Part shown: one piece after another, positions 26,326 to 37,639 of the stretch
Layout: the number at the start of each line of letters is the position of its first letter
Numbering within the stretch: the first letter of the stretch is position 1
Source: Lepisosteus oculatus
Taxonomy: Eukaryota; Chordata; Actinopteri; Semionotiformes; Lepisosteidae
NCBI RefSeq assembly: GCF_040954835.1
Contig: NC_090707.1
Span: 26,306,570 to 26,370,569 of the forward strand
DNA: 64,000 nucleotides
Direction: 5' to 3'
The notes under the pieces: model-generated
Databases searched by the model: none
What the model saw: only the letters and a program-made list of their open reading frames with translations
Told to the model about the DNA's origin: nothing
Made by a program: the position numbers and the translations under genes

Positions 26326-28350
26326 TTCCTTTATGGATTTATTGAACAGTATGTGGCCTTGAAAATCATGTATGTGTTACAAGCAATAAACAGAAAATAC
26401 ATGGGTATTTCAGATTGATTTTTAAATTTGTTTGAAATTTCCGATTAAAATTATACACCCAATCATTTTTTCAGGTTCATTCTGAATCAGATATGATACC
26501 TTTAGGAGATTTGGTAGCTCAATGCTAGTGCAGCATGGAAAGGAGCTTCAAAAAAATAACAAATCACAAAAATCAGTGGCAATAATGTTGACCTGTTACA
26601 GGAGAGTGGGAAGTCTACATGTAAAGTTAATGTAATTTTTGGAGGCATCTGAAATTATTCCTCACTACTACTAGAAGAAAAAAAAGGGTACAAGATCTGT
26701 GGAGATCAACACAAGTGAAGAGCCATACAGCGTCTGGCACCAGGGTCCAAACTGGAAAGTGAGTTGTACTTAACTTTAATTGTTAGAGTTTGTCAGAATA
26801 TTTGTTAGACAGTAATTCATCTCATGACACATTTTTATTTTTCCAGTTTATCAATGTACACCTCACATTGTAAATACAACAGTACAACAGAAAATCACAG
26901 GAAAGACGAATGTCATTGATAGCTTCACCATGACACAAATCTGGGATGGTAAACAACCTCAAAGCAGTAAGTAGTTATTTTGTCAATTTATGTTTCAAGG
27001 ATTTTGGGATTTTGAATACATAGTTGGTTTCCATATTGTTCAAGGCAATTCTGAAGTTCTCTTGGTCAATGTAAATGAGCATCATCACTGGAAATTGGTA
27101 GTAAATGCATATTATTTCCGACTGGAAAGGTCCAATACTGTTTTAATTGTTTATTGCAAAAAAATATTTCTTAAAAGGAATAATTAAGTGTTTCCAACTG
27201 AAAGTATTGTCAATTTTAATTAACTGGATAACATTAGCATTGCAAAAAAAAGACTTAAAAAGGAATTTATATGATTTCCCCACAGGCAATCTATCCCCCA
27301 CAGAGGAAAGCACTATATCTAAATTCTTTTGGAGAATTGTAAGCTGCATTGTATAATTGCAGAGAAATTACAAGGTATAGAAAAAATAAGTTTAAAACAT
27401 CTGTGATACTCACAGTCTGTAACATACAAAGTCATAAAGATGTTTACCTTTATTCACATGAGTGCTCGTTTTAGGATAATGGGGATAGAACTCTTGTGTA
27501 GGATGATGGGATCTGGAGTACTTTTTGTTTGTTCAGACAAGTAAAAATGTGACAGGTCTATGTCCTGTAATGTTCTATGGTACACAGATTACATTGTTTG
27601 TATTTAATAAATATCTGTATAGTGTCTTGTCCAAGTCTGATTCGATAATCTCATTACTATTTCAGTGAGGTCATTCAGGTTATTCCCTGATTGGACTTTT
27701 TTGTTACAAATATGTCTTTGCCTTGCATGAGAGCAACCATGTTTTCTTATTATTGTAGAAAACCATTAAAATAATGTAGATGTTTCAAGGGCTCTGCTAT
27801 TTCCCATTGGGGATGTTCTACTTTTCCTCACCCAGTCCAACTGGACAGTGTCTATTGTGGTGTGTTTGTCTACAAAGTAAATTAGTGAAATGTTTGATTG
27901 TTTGAAATTTAATACATTATTTACACCATACAATTTTGTACACACATATTAATCAATGCAATATATTTTTTGTAATTTTGTGAACCACTGTGCTACTTTC
28001 TCTTCAGCAACTTATCTGTACATTTGAACTTTTTAGGTTGCAGAACACCTTCTGAAAGAGGAGCCTATCAGATCTCAGTGGGATCCAGAGGGAAACAGCA
28101 CAACAACTAATAACAGAATCAGGTACAGTATTAATTTTTACCAAAGCGTGCTTTGTGAAGTTTAGGAGAATCTCAATCTAGTTAACGATGGTGTTCTCAA
28201 GAAAAAATATGCAAAGAGAGGTGAAAAGTGATTTTTTTTCACCCAAGGCTTGTTATTAAGCACTGTAGTACAATACTCACAAAATGTATCATGACTGTTA
28301 ACTGTATATGTCAGTCTATCAAGATCAGATCTTGATTTAAGATTAAATGG

Positions 28351-28720
28351 TACAGATGCAGCCATTCAAATTGCATGGTACAACCCCATACCACATTAAA
28401 TTATGTACAGGTCACCGCGTTGTAACGCAGTATGTGATTGGCTGGCCAAAATGACCAACAGGGGCACTTGTGGTGCATTGGTTGTTAGTGAAATGATTTC
28501 ATCATTAAATCCTGTACTGTGCATGTTTTAATCAGTTTAATATTGAATATTAATATGGAATTTTACAACGAAAAGGGAAATTTTAGTAGCTGAGCATAAA
28601 AAGAAGAGGGGCATAACATTTCAAAATGTCCCCTTTGTGATATTTTAGCTGCTTAGTTACACGACTCCATATTAATATTACTATCAAGAGGAATTAAATC
28701 AGTACAACTTTTAAGAAATT
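28351..28720 (+). repeat. left-end copy of the TIR family (as 1481-4108)
   Basis: Starts tacagatgcagccattcaa at 28351 and follows copy 1481 through 'gattggctggccaaaatg' and 'gtgcattggttgttagtgaa', then jumps to the 'gctgcttagttaca' block. No right terminus is found, so it is internally deleted or truncated. Confidence 0.6.
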
Positions 28721-29554
28721 CAAGTTTTTTAAATGTTAAATTAAAAAGTAATTTTTAACTAAACCATTTTTTACAGCTTTTAAAGTCACACAATGTTTGA
28801 GTTAGGCAGGAGCATATCATTGAATCTTATTTTTTATTTCATTTAAAAAAATAAAAATCATTTGCCCATCTTGTTGATAAAAAAAACAAAGGGTGTGCTG
28901 TCCCCTTAGCTCAGCTTGCTGGCACCGAGAGAGGGAGGAGGCGCAGAGTTTAATGGCAGTTCTACAGAGCTGGGCGCGAATGGCACCAATTGCGTCTGCA
29001 TTCATAACTTAATCGTTAAATCAAATTAAATTAAACAACGTAAATTATTTTCTTTGACTTCTAAGTCCCTTAATTATCATTAAGTACAGCTTTCTCACCA
29101 CTTAAATTATTTTGTGATACCATCGTTAGACAAAGCAGGAACTTATTGTACCTTCTTATGAAATTACGGGTGGAAAGATTACAGATTTTAATTATTTTTA
29201 TTTTAATTTTTTTTATACGTTTAGAAAAGTTTAATCTATACAAACACCACAAACCTATTCTCGATTGTTTTTCTGAATGTTATGTCACACTTAGCTCATT
29301 GTTTTAAATACATCTAATTAAAAAAGTTAGGTGTTAGCATAAATTATTAGTAATCAATAATATGAAATCTAGCACTGTAATAAATTGTTGCACTTTTCCC
29401 CACATCTAAAATTATATTTTCATTATTCAAATATACATTAAATCTATCAGAAAATAAGTTAAATACAAAATTAAAGAAAAAATAGGGTAAAATAGAATTC
29501 CAAGTATTTTGCTAACGATGTTAACTGTTTATAAAAATAAAATGTATTAACTAA
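28721..29554. other. no gene seen
   Basis: AT-rich. A short, more GC-rich patch at 28900-28990 has no recognisable content. Confidence 0.35.
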
Positions 29555-30385
29555 GGAATAGGATGGCACAGTTGTTAGCATGCTTTTTGTATGTTTTTTT
29601 CATAAATACAACAATAGTACCAGATGTCTGAGTGGCTTTCAAAATTAAATTATGCATGCAAACCTGTGAACTAGAAAGATAACTAAGCTATCCATCCATT
29701 TCTAAAGGTGGGGAAGAAAGATGTGAAGACGGGGTTTGAATTTAATCCTTTCTGTATGAGGTTTAGACTTCTAAGTCACAAGCTGGGGTTTATGGCAGGA
29801 AAGGGGGTTAACTGATAAGGATTGCAGATGCAAGCTAGGAACCCCCCTGGGTGTAATCTTAAACTGACCATTTGGCCAGGACATCGTAAACTGGCCAAAT
29901 ACCATGAACCCCCCTCTTTACCATCAGACAGAGTGACGTCAGAAACGGAGAAGAAGACACTATATAACCCAAACGTTTGTACCAGTACGGGGAACAATAC
30001 TTCGGTTTTGTTGTTTCTTGCGGGAAACAAGACTTCGGCTTTATTGTTCCTTGTATGCAATAAACTCATCTGTTTTACTTCATCTCGGGATCAAGAACCT
30101 TATTCGTTCTGTTACAACAGTGGCGAAGTGGTGTGTGGAGTTTGCATGTTCTCTCTGGGTTCTGTGGTTTTTCTCCATATGTGTGATATGATTTCCTCTC
30201 GCAGTCCAAAACATAAAGGTAGGTTAATAGCCTTATGGGAAAACTGGCCCTGGTGTGTGTGTTTGTGTCTGTTTGTCTGTCCTGTGATGGACTGGCACAA
30301 TGTCCAGGGTGTATTCTGCCTTGCGTCCGTTGCTTGCTGGGATAGGATCCAAATCCTCTGTACTGGATAAAAAGATAAGAAAATG
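29555..30385 (+). repeat. V-SINE-like tRNA SINE split by a solo LTR
   Basis: A short head (ggatggcacagt, to 29572) and a body from 30122 onward belong together. The body has the family's conserved blocks 'gtggagtttgcatgttctct', 'gtccagggtgtattctgcc' and 'gttgcttgctgggatagg', and ends in 'aaatggatgg'. The interruption between 29573 and 30116 is an LTR. A related tail end is seen at 31060-31110 (gataaagcgggttagaaaattgatgg). Confidence 0.65.
29573..30116 (+). mobile_element. solo LTR, 544 bp, inside a SINE
   Basis: Starts TGTTAG and ends GTTACA, flanked by the direct repeat ACAGT (29568-29572 and 30117-30121). A TATA box (tatataa, 29961-29967) and poly(A) signal AATAAA (30059-30064) read on the + strand in LTR order. 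Removing the LTR and one ACAGT rejoins a SINE head to its body. Retrovirus-like or Gypsy origin not resolved. Confidence 0.7.
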
Positions 30386-32064
30386 GATGGAAGTAAAGGC
30401 ACTGTGTTGATGGAACTATGCACAGTGTTAGAAACCCACTATGAGATGGCAGCATCTCACTGAGGATAAATTATTTTATAGTACTAGCTTAAGGAAACAA
30501 CCTTTCCACCTCTCTTGCACATCAGTATCCTAGTATACCTAGTTATTTAAACAAATTGCCCCTAAATATAAACATCTTAAGATGCTGGCTCTGTGGATCA
30601 GCATCAACTATGTTTGCCCATTCCTTCAATTTATGTGCATCCAACACACAGTTCAATGCAAGCAACTACACAAAATCTTAAATACAATTCTCATTTCAGT
30701 ATCTACAGTATGTAAACATATAGTCTGTTAATTTCATCATCTTCCTCTGCAGTCTATAACATTTACTGTTATTTTGTCAAAAGTATACCTAACCCATGTT
30801 AGGAAGTGATCTTGTTATCAGTGTATTCCTCAACTTTGAGTGAACGTGTCTTCAGTTCGGAACAGGGTGGGATTTTGCCCATAAGAAATAATGGAATTTT
30901 TATTTTCAATTTACGATCTCCTGCCATCCGAACAGATTTTCAGGAACAAATTAGGTTCGGATACCGGGGCATGAGTGTACTTCAGATTTCCACCGCACGC
31001 ACGCACTTTGTGAGGGGATTCAGATTTCCACGGCATGCTGAATTTGATATGATACCGGCTGCCCTGTGAAGCTGTACTAGATAAAGCGGGTTAGAAAATT
31101 GATGGATTTATAATTGTAAAACCGTTCCAATTTAAATGAAGAACTGAAGATAGTGTCTTCAAAATGTATTTACTTACCACATACAAATATTTTCAAATAT
31201 TACAGAAGTCTGATGTGCGGTTGAAATCGTGCACAGGCTTCTCGTGTTTTCTGTAATAAACAATAAAAAGTTGTTTTTCAGGTATGCATTTCTATTACAA
31301 TGATTTGCACATCAGGAACAAGAAAAAGAGAAAAGACAGGTTCCCCTATCTTATGTACAGAAAACTCTTGGTAGGAACCATTTTGAAACTGAAAAATATG
31401 CATGGGCTGTGTTGATGTTAGTGGTTTTGTAATAAATTAAATATGCATTTTTATTTATTTATGGCATAATTTGTCTTATGGATTGTTAAGTCATGGTGTC
31501 AGACTATCTACTGTGACAAGGGAAAAAATGTAGGGCTTTTTTTCTCTCAATCAGGATTTTGTACCTACGTATTAGAACTCTTATAGTTTCTCCTATATAG
31601 AACAATCTCCTATAATACAGTATGTAGAACTTTTGATACTACTCTTCTGTAGTGCAGACTTCATCAAGCACATTTGTAAGTAGCATAAAGCTTTGGTGTT
31701 GTGGCAAGAGGTTACTTTCCAAAAGTGTTTCACTAACAAACACAATTGCTTCTATTCCTAACAATTGTAATACTGATATTTTCAATGAAATACTGTATGT
31801 GAAGCATTTAGCTTAGTACAGAGTAATCCAGATGCATTTTATCATATTAGTTATCTCCAAATGAAAACCAAGAGGCATATTTGTTAGCAGTACAAGTTAC
31901 AAATTGACTGGAATCAAACTCCCGTCTTTCGGTGTTTATATGAATGGTGGGAGTAAAACACAGCCAGATTAGGCCAACAATCTCTATTTGTTTAACGCCA
32001 CAAAGTGAAATCAAATTAAAAATGTGTTTACGTTTCCGTTGAACACTAGGAAGCACATACAAAT
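30386..32064. other. no gene seen; a SINE tail and a repeat unit
   Basis: Apart from the SINE-like tail near 31060-31110 and the unit at 31391-31437 that recurs at 34131-34179, nothing is recognised. Confidence 0.35.
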
Positions 32065-32384
32065 GTCATGCCCTCTAGAGCTAGATGGCGCTCATACTCT
32101 GCCCCGTCCCTAGTTTCCTGTGCTTTGTTTGTCCTTCTGGTGTGTCTCTGTCTGGGGCTATATATTTCCGGGTCACGCTTTCCTCCTCGCTCAGCATTGA
32201 GGTTCAGATATCCTGAGACCCGCCTAGCACCAGATCGCCCCACATCCATGGCTTTAGGGCATAGGTTTCTATACAGACATTGTCTGAACAGCTGAGCACG
32301 GGCTAACCCCCATCCCGCCACTATGCATAGGGTCTTTATTCACTCTCCTGCCATTCCACAGCATGCCTTTCCGACATCCGTGAC
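32065..32384 (+). repeat. GTCAYG-terminal element, copy 2 (complete)
   Basis: Begins gtcatgccctctagagc and ends gacatccgtgac, giving short inverted termini GTCA/TGAC. Contains the shared blocks 'ggggctatatatttccggg' and 'agggcataggtttctata'. No clear target duplication is visible at this copy. Confidence 0.7.
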
Positions 32385-32529
32385 TATTCTAGGTTACATG
32401 TTTTCATCCACTCAAGATTTGTTTGTTAAATAGCGTCCTTGTGCTCATTGAATCTTTACTCCTGCAGTATAATAAAAATACAGACGCTGTGTATAGCGTG
32501 ATCTTACATGCAAGTGTGAAATACAGTAG

Positions 32530-33940
32530 TGTAGCGGCAATGCTTGTTAATAAGACAGAATTAAGTGTTGCGGTGCTTTCCCAAATGAGGCCCCATCTCT
32601 CTGTTCACCTCTGTGGTGCAGCCACAGAGAAACTATTCATGCAGACTGATTTAAAGTTGTTTTCTTTTGATAAGGGACAGCTCCCAAAGGGGGATGCACT
32701 TAGCTAAGCCTGGCTATCATGATCAATGGTCATCCATTGGCGCCTATCTGTCTAGGGAGTGCCAGATGGACATCTGGACTGCATTCCTAAGTGTCAGGAG
32801 TAAGTGACTCATATCTCACCTTGATCAACCAATCAGGGACTGGTAGGGCCGAGTAACCCACGTGGGACTCTGATGCCCATGGAACTTTCAGCCAATCAAC
32901 GAGCTGAAGTTCCTCCAGGTAAAAACAGGCAACACAGAGGGCCTGAGGGATTCTGTGGACTTTTCTAAAAGGAATTCAAAGGAGAATTCCAGGGCAGGAC
33001 GGCCCAGGAGCAGAAGGCTCCCAAGGGCAGGACATTCTCGCAGCATGCCTCCTGGCCATCCTGAGACTCAGCCCGGACAACCACGGAACGGCCAGTGTGT
33101 CCGAGTGCCAGAACTTTCCTTTGTTCTAAGAGTCTAGAGCGGAGGTTGCCAGAGAGTAACCAGAGGATCCACCCGAGGTTAGCACCAGCAGCAGGCCTCG
33201 TGAACAGGTCAGAACTGTGGACAGCTGAATCACTATTCAGAACTAGCTCTTCATCAGGAACGAACCGGTCTTCTTCCTAACTTGCTGGGACCCACAGTCA
33301 TCTTTTCTCCTGTGCACAAACTTTGCTAGTTAAAGCCAACACTAACTAGCCGGTCAGTGAGCATCAGCAGCACACCATCACAAGCCGCACAGCACAGCCT
33401 GGTACCGAGCCAGAGAGCGCGGATTGGACAGCAACAGCCTGAAACTGTTTCTTTGTGCCCGCAGGAGATCTGAATCCCCAGAGATTGGATGAGTATTCAA
33501 CTTCACTGCATTACTGCTCGAGAATTCAATTATGTCCCATCCAGTTGTTATCAATTTAATTCCTAAGAGTTATGTACTTGTTTTGAGTATCTAATGTAGA
33601 AGTTATAGCCAAGTTCATTTACGAAACGGTCTAAATGAATGATATACTGAACGTATGTCCTCTTGATATATGTAACTCTTCGTAACTGACTGAATATATA
33701 CCTTTTGTATTCTGATAACCCTCTCGATAAGATCTGTTAGTTTTACATGCATATTCTATGTATTAATAAATGTATCCTCATGTATTAGTACCTGTGTGTG
33801 TGCGTTGTTTGAGTTATGTCGCATGGTTGGATTCTAAAGCCATCAAAAGAATCAATTTTGTGATTTACTGCTACAATTAATAATTGTCCCAGTAAATGCC
33901 CAAACCCTACAGAACTGGTGCCTTCAGAGAGCACACTACA
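32530..33940 (+). mobile_element. solo LTR, 1.41 kb, 4-bp target duplication
   Basis: Starts TGTAGCG and ends CACTACA, flanked by GTAG on both sides (32526-32529 and 33941-33944). It is much more GC-rich in its first half (U3-like) than the flanks, with CCAAT boxes (aaccaatcag, agccaatcaa near 32825-32895), and has AATAAA near 33767 followed by a GT-rich stretch, as in an R region. The length suggests a retrovirus-like (ERV) rather than Gypsy LTR. The frame at 32955-33137 inside it is not a gene. Confidence 0.65.
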
Positions 33941-33944
33941 GTAG

Positions 33945-35100
33945 GTAATAACTTCTCTTTGAAAATATTTCAGATTAGTTTTAAAAATTGTATCTGCTGT
34001 AACTGTTAATACAATGGTGAATATAATTGTGATTCTACTGTTTATTTCCTAATATTATGAGTCATACACATGCATTGTGCATGTTTTCTTGGTTCTGTGT
34101 ACTTTGCTCACAAGTTCAGTCTTTCACATTGAAAAAAATATGCATATGCTGTGTTGATGTTAGTGGTTTTATAATAAATCACCCTGCTTTATTACTTAAT
34201 CATCTCTACAATAGCATTTTCCAAAGACTCCCGAGGTATGTTCCTCTATGAGTACGTTCCTCTAGAGCTCAGTTTGCATTTTGCCACGGCCCTAAAACCT
34301 CAGATGATATGGTCTCTTTGAAACGGAACGCATTTCCTTCACAGCGTGTACTGCAGTTTTAAAATGTCAGCCACATGAATCGATTATGTGACCAAAGACT
34401 ACATGCCACACAAGCTAATCACATGAAGTCATATCCACAGTATGCCAAAACAATCATGTACACATCAATGAACTGCAGACTGATCAGTATACTGTATATA
34501 CAGTAAATACAGCATGATACCGTATTTCTAAAGCTACTACAGTATAGTATGTGTGAAATATATTTTCCTGTGTTTTTCATGTATTAGTACAGCAAATTCT
34601 CCATTTGAATTTTTATCTATAAAAATAAACTGTGTGAATAGCAAACCTGTGTGGATCACATAAATCTCCAAATCAAACTAGACCACCATTGAAACCAACA
34701 GACTCTGAGCAGGGTCTGAATGATACTGGATCACGACTGACAGGAAGCTAAGCAAACTGCAGGGTTGAAGGAACACAAGCAGTAGTCCAATAGGGTTTTG
34801 GGTAGCATACTTTGCCTAGTATCACAGTATACAGTATCTGAGTCACAGCTAATTTTCTGTACTTAGTCTATATACTGTACATACAGTATATTGTATATAT
34901 TGTATATGAAATCTGGAAGGATTTAAAATACCCAGCTTAATGCCATATGTAACTATTAATGTTTTGGATGTTGTCTATGCAATATTTAACTGTTCGCTTT
35001 TTATCCAAAGACACTCAGTATTTGTCTTACTAGGGATTGATTGATTGTCCTTTAGGAGGGTTGCTTTGGTATTTTGGGTTATGCAGTAACCAGCTTTATC
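33945..35100. other. no gene seen upstream of the LRR gene
   Basis: AT-rich intergenic sequence with many tacagtat-like words and the repeat unit at 34131-34179. No coding signal. Confidence 0.35.
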
Positions 35101-35113
35101 GCATACTGCAGCT

Positions 35114-35354
35114 TATAAAAATCTAAAGAATGGAAGAGCCTCTTCCACTCTGGAAACAGAGCAGATGGTAGGCACATTGCCCTCCCTCCAGCTGTGTGAA
35201 TTATTAACACATTCATCCTCTCTTATTCTTTCTCATTTCAACAAGTACCCACTATACAATAGCACATTACTTTCAAGCCTGCTCTTTTCCATCTCTCATT
35301 GCACTTTGTTGAAAGATACCAAAAGAGAAAAGAAGTTACCAAATTTCCCTTAAG
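35114..35354 (+). promoter_or_regulatory. putative promoter and non-coding exon 1 of the LRR gene
   Basis: A TATA box (tataaaaa, 35114-35121) lies about 230 bases before a consensus donor: the exon-like stretch ends ccttaag at 35354, followed by gtaaga. The acceptor at 35986-35987 (tttacaag) opens the coding exon, giving a 633-base intron (35355-35987). The start site near 35145 is inferred from the TATA spacing. Confidence 0.45.
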
Positions 35355-36008
35355 GTAAGATTTTTTCATAAGCTCCTGTTTTAGAGAAAAACTATTTTTA
35401 AAAGTTCTTCATTACTTTTCTATGCAAAAAGCAATATATCTAAATCATTTTGTGTCCTTCCTGAACACAGTGCAGGTTCTAAGGTTTGATTTTTGGTATT
35501 ACATATGATATGTAATAAAGTTAACTTTTCCTACTCATTGTCATTGTAATATATTTGTTACTTTTTCTTCCACTTAAAATTGCATTTATGTTTTTCTATC
35601 TCATTACTGAACAAATGTACTATGTATCATAGTTTCCATGATCATTAGCATTAAAGTAAAACTACACAAAACCTTACTGTTGCAATTTGCCTTTTATTAA
35701 TACTTGGTGTTTTATTTGTATTTTAAACAAAACTCTGTGCTGTGGTTATGTTTTCATGGTTAAATTGAACAGCATTTAGATAACAGTGGCCTATACATAG
35801 GTACCAGTAATGACAACTTAATTAACACTGATTTGAATTTAGAATGAAAGTAGAACCATTAAAATAAAATTATTTTTCTACAATGTATCTGTCTAGATGC
35901 ATGGGATTTGGGTTATGGTTAGAAAATAAGGATTTTAATGCCTTTTTTATTAACTTAAAATAAATGTTGTTTTGTTTGTTTTACAAGGTCAAACCCGAGG
36001 AACCAAAT

Positions 36009-37076
36009 ATGACCTTCTATTTTTGTTTTCTCTTTCAATTTGGTATCATGTATTCCAAGTCTGTGGCTCAATCACCATGTGAAAAAAGGTGCAACTGTTG
36101 GGAGGAATTTAAATTTGTGAACTGCTCCCGTGCTGCTTATAACTACATTCCTCGTGATATTCCTTTATTCGCAGAGTACTTTGATCTATCCAAAAACAAT
36201 CTCACAGTAATTTCTAGGGGGGCTTTCAGATCCCTTTGGAAGCTGAAGGTGCTGTTAATTAATGACAACAACATCGATTTCGTTGGGGATGGTGCTTTTT
36301 CTTGCCTTGAAAGTCTCCAGAGATTGGATCTCAGCCGCAACAAGATCTCCATTATTACTAGTGGATTTTCCACTGGCCTGGGTTCCCTGAGGGAGCTACA
36401 TCTGTCAGAAAATAAGCTGAGGTCCTTAGGCAGCAGGAGCCTTCAACAGCTGGACAACCTGCAGAAGCTCTACTTGAACAACAACAGCATTAGCTTCATT
36501 GAGAACAGAGCCTTTAGTCGCATGACCTGTCTCAGGAAGCTACACCTTGGGGAGAACAAGCTGATAACCCTTAACAATGGCATTTTTTCCATGTTAAAAT
36601 CACTGGAGGTTCTCATCCTGGAAGGAAATGCAATCAATTCAACTGAACTTAATGTTTTCACACCCTTAAACAGCTTAGTCATACTAAACTTAGTCCATAA
36701 CAATTTGAAGACTGTCAAGGTCAAGGCTTTCCTCAGCATTCATACCTTTGGGACTCACATTTTATTGGCAGGCAACCACTGGCACTGTGACTGTGATCTC
36801 CAGCGCATCTTCAGGAAACTACGTAGTGTGCAGAAGCTCTTTTTGGATGATTACTTCAACTTGACGTGCAAAGAGCCACGTGAGCTTAATGGCTACAGGC
36901 TTGTAGAAGTAGACAATGAGCTATGCATCGGGGAGACAGTAACAGTCCTGATCATCACCTTCACTGTTCTAATCACTGTGGTGGCAGCCATTGTAATGGC
37001 AGAAAGGAAAAGGAAGAAACATACTGGCAAGCATTGGAGTGAAGATAGTGACATCAGCTATGATTCTCAGAACTAG
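36009..37076 (+). CDS. leucine-rich-repeat type I membrane protein
   Basis: The protein has 355 residues in one coding exon. The frame is open from 35964, but the acceptor at 35987 makes the ATG at 36009 the likely start; it gives a hydrophobic signal peptide (MTFYFCFLFQFGIMY...). Next come an LRRNT cap (CEKRCNC...VNC), about eight leucine-rich repeats of the LxxLxLxxN type (for example LQRLDLSRNKI, LRELHLSENKL, LQKLYLNNNSI), and an LRRCT cap (HWHCDCDL ... LTCKEP ... ELC). One membrane helix follows at about residues 311-331, then a 24-residue basic then acidic tail (ERKRKKHTGKHW..., SEDSDISYDSQN). N-glycosylation sites include NCS, NLT and NST. The architecture implies a cell-surface adhesion or receptor-like protein with the LRRs outside. 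I do not recognise the orthologue. No lesion seen; it looks functional. Confidence 0.85.
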   Translation: MTFYFCFLFQFGIMYSKSVAQSPCEKRCNCWEEFKFVNCSRAAYNYIPRDIPLFAEYFDLSKNNLTVISRGAFRSLWKLKVLLINDNNIDFVGDGAFSCLESLQRLDLSRNKISIITSGFSTGLGSLRELHLSENKLRSLGSRSLQQLDNLQKLYLNNNSISFIENRAFSRMTCLRKLHLGENKLITLNNGIFSMLKSLEVLILEGNAINSTELNVFTPLNSLVILNLVHNNLKTVKVKAFLSIHTFGTHILLAGNHWHCDCDLQRIFRKLRSVQKLFLDDYFNLTCKEPRELNGYRLVEVDNELCIGETVTVLIITFTVLITVVAAIVMAERKRKKHTGKHWSEDSDISYDSQN

Positions 37077-37121
37077 CCAGCCCTGGTGACACAGAAACTA
37101 TAACTTTCTCACTTACAGTTA

Positions 37122-37322
37122 CAGTTGTGAGAAAAAGTTTGTGAACCCTTAGGAATTATATGGATTTTTGCATGAATTGTGTGTGTTGTTTGTTAAATAA
37201 GACTGTCTTTATTAATTACTATAACTGAAGATCAGAAGATGAAGATCAGATCACATTTTAGGAGCCATTCATGCAGAAATTCAGATAATTCCAAAGGGTT
37301 CACAAACTTTTTCTCACAACTG
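37122..37322. mobile_element. 201 bp Tc1-type MITE with perfect 29 bp TIRs
   Basis: The first 29 bases (37122-37150, starting cagttgtgagaaaaag) are exactly mirrored by the last 29 (37294-37322). TA flanks both sides (37120-37121, 37323-37324). No coding capacity. It lies 45 bases after the LRR gene's stop codon, so probably in its 3' UTR. Confidence 0.9.
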
Positions 37323-37639
37323 TATGTGTGCTGTGGTGCATGAAAATGCGCTGAAAAAAAAAAGGAATGGCGATTTTTGTTAAGGGTTTTAACTATTTAA
37401 ATTGTAATATGCAGCCATGGCAAGTTAAATTGAATTGATCATTTCTGTAGTTTTACTGTTGTTTAGCTGTTTCTGCTAATCATTCATGGGTTTTTTGCAT
37501 GTTACAATAGTACACAGATTTAAAAGGTAAGCAAAAAAAAGCTAAAAACAGAATTACAGCTTTTTTTCTTGAATGCTTCTTACTATACAATTTACAGCCA
37601 CACTCTGGATTAGCTGCCCAATAAGATATGTTATGAACT

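Noticed and set aside
32955-33280. Arg/Pro-rich overlapping frames
   Set aside because: They lie inside the solo LTR at 32530-33940; open frames follow from its GC-rich composition.
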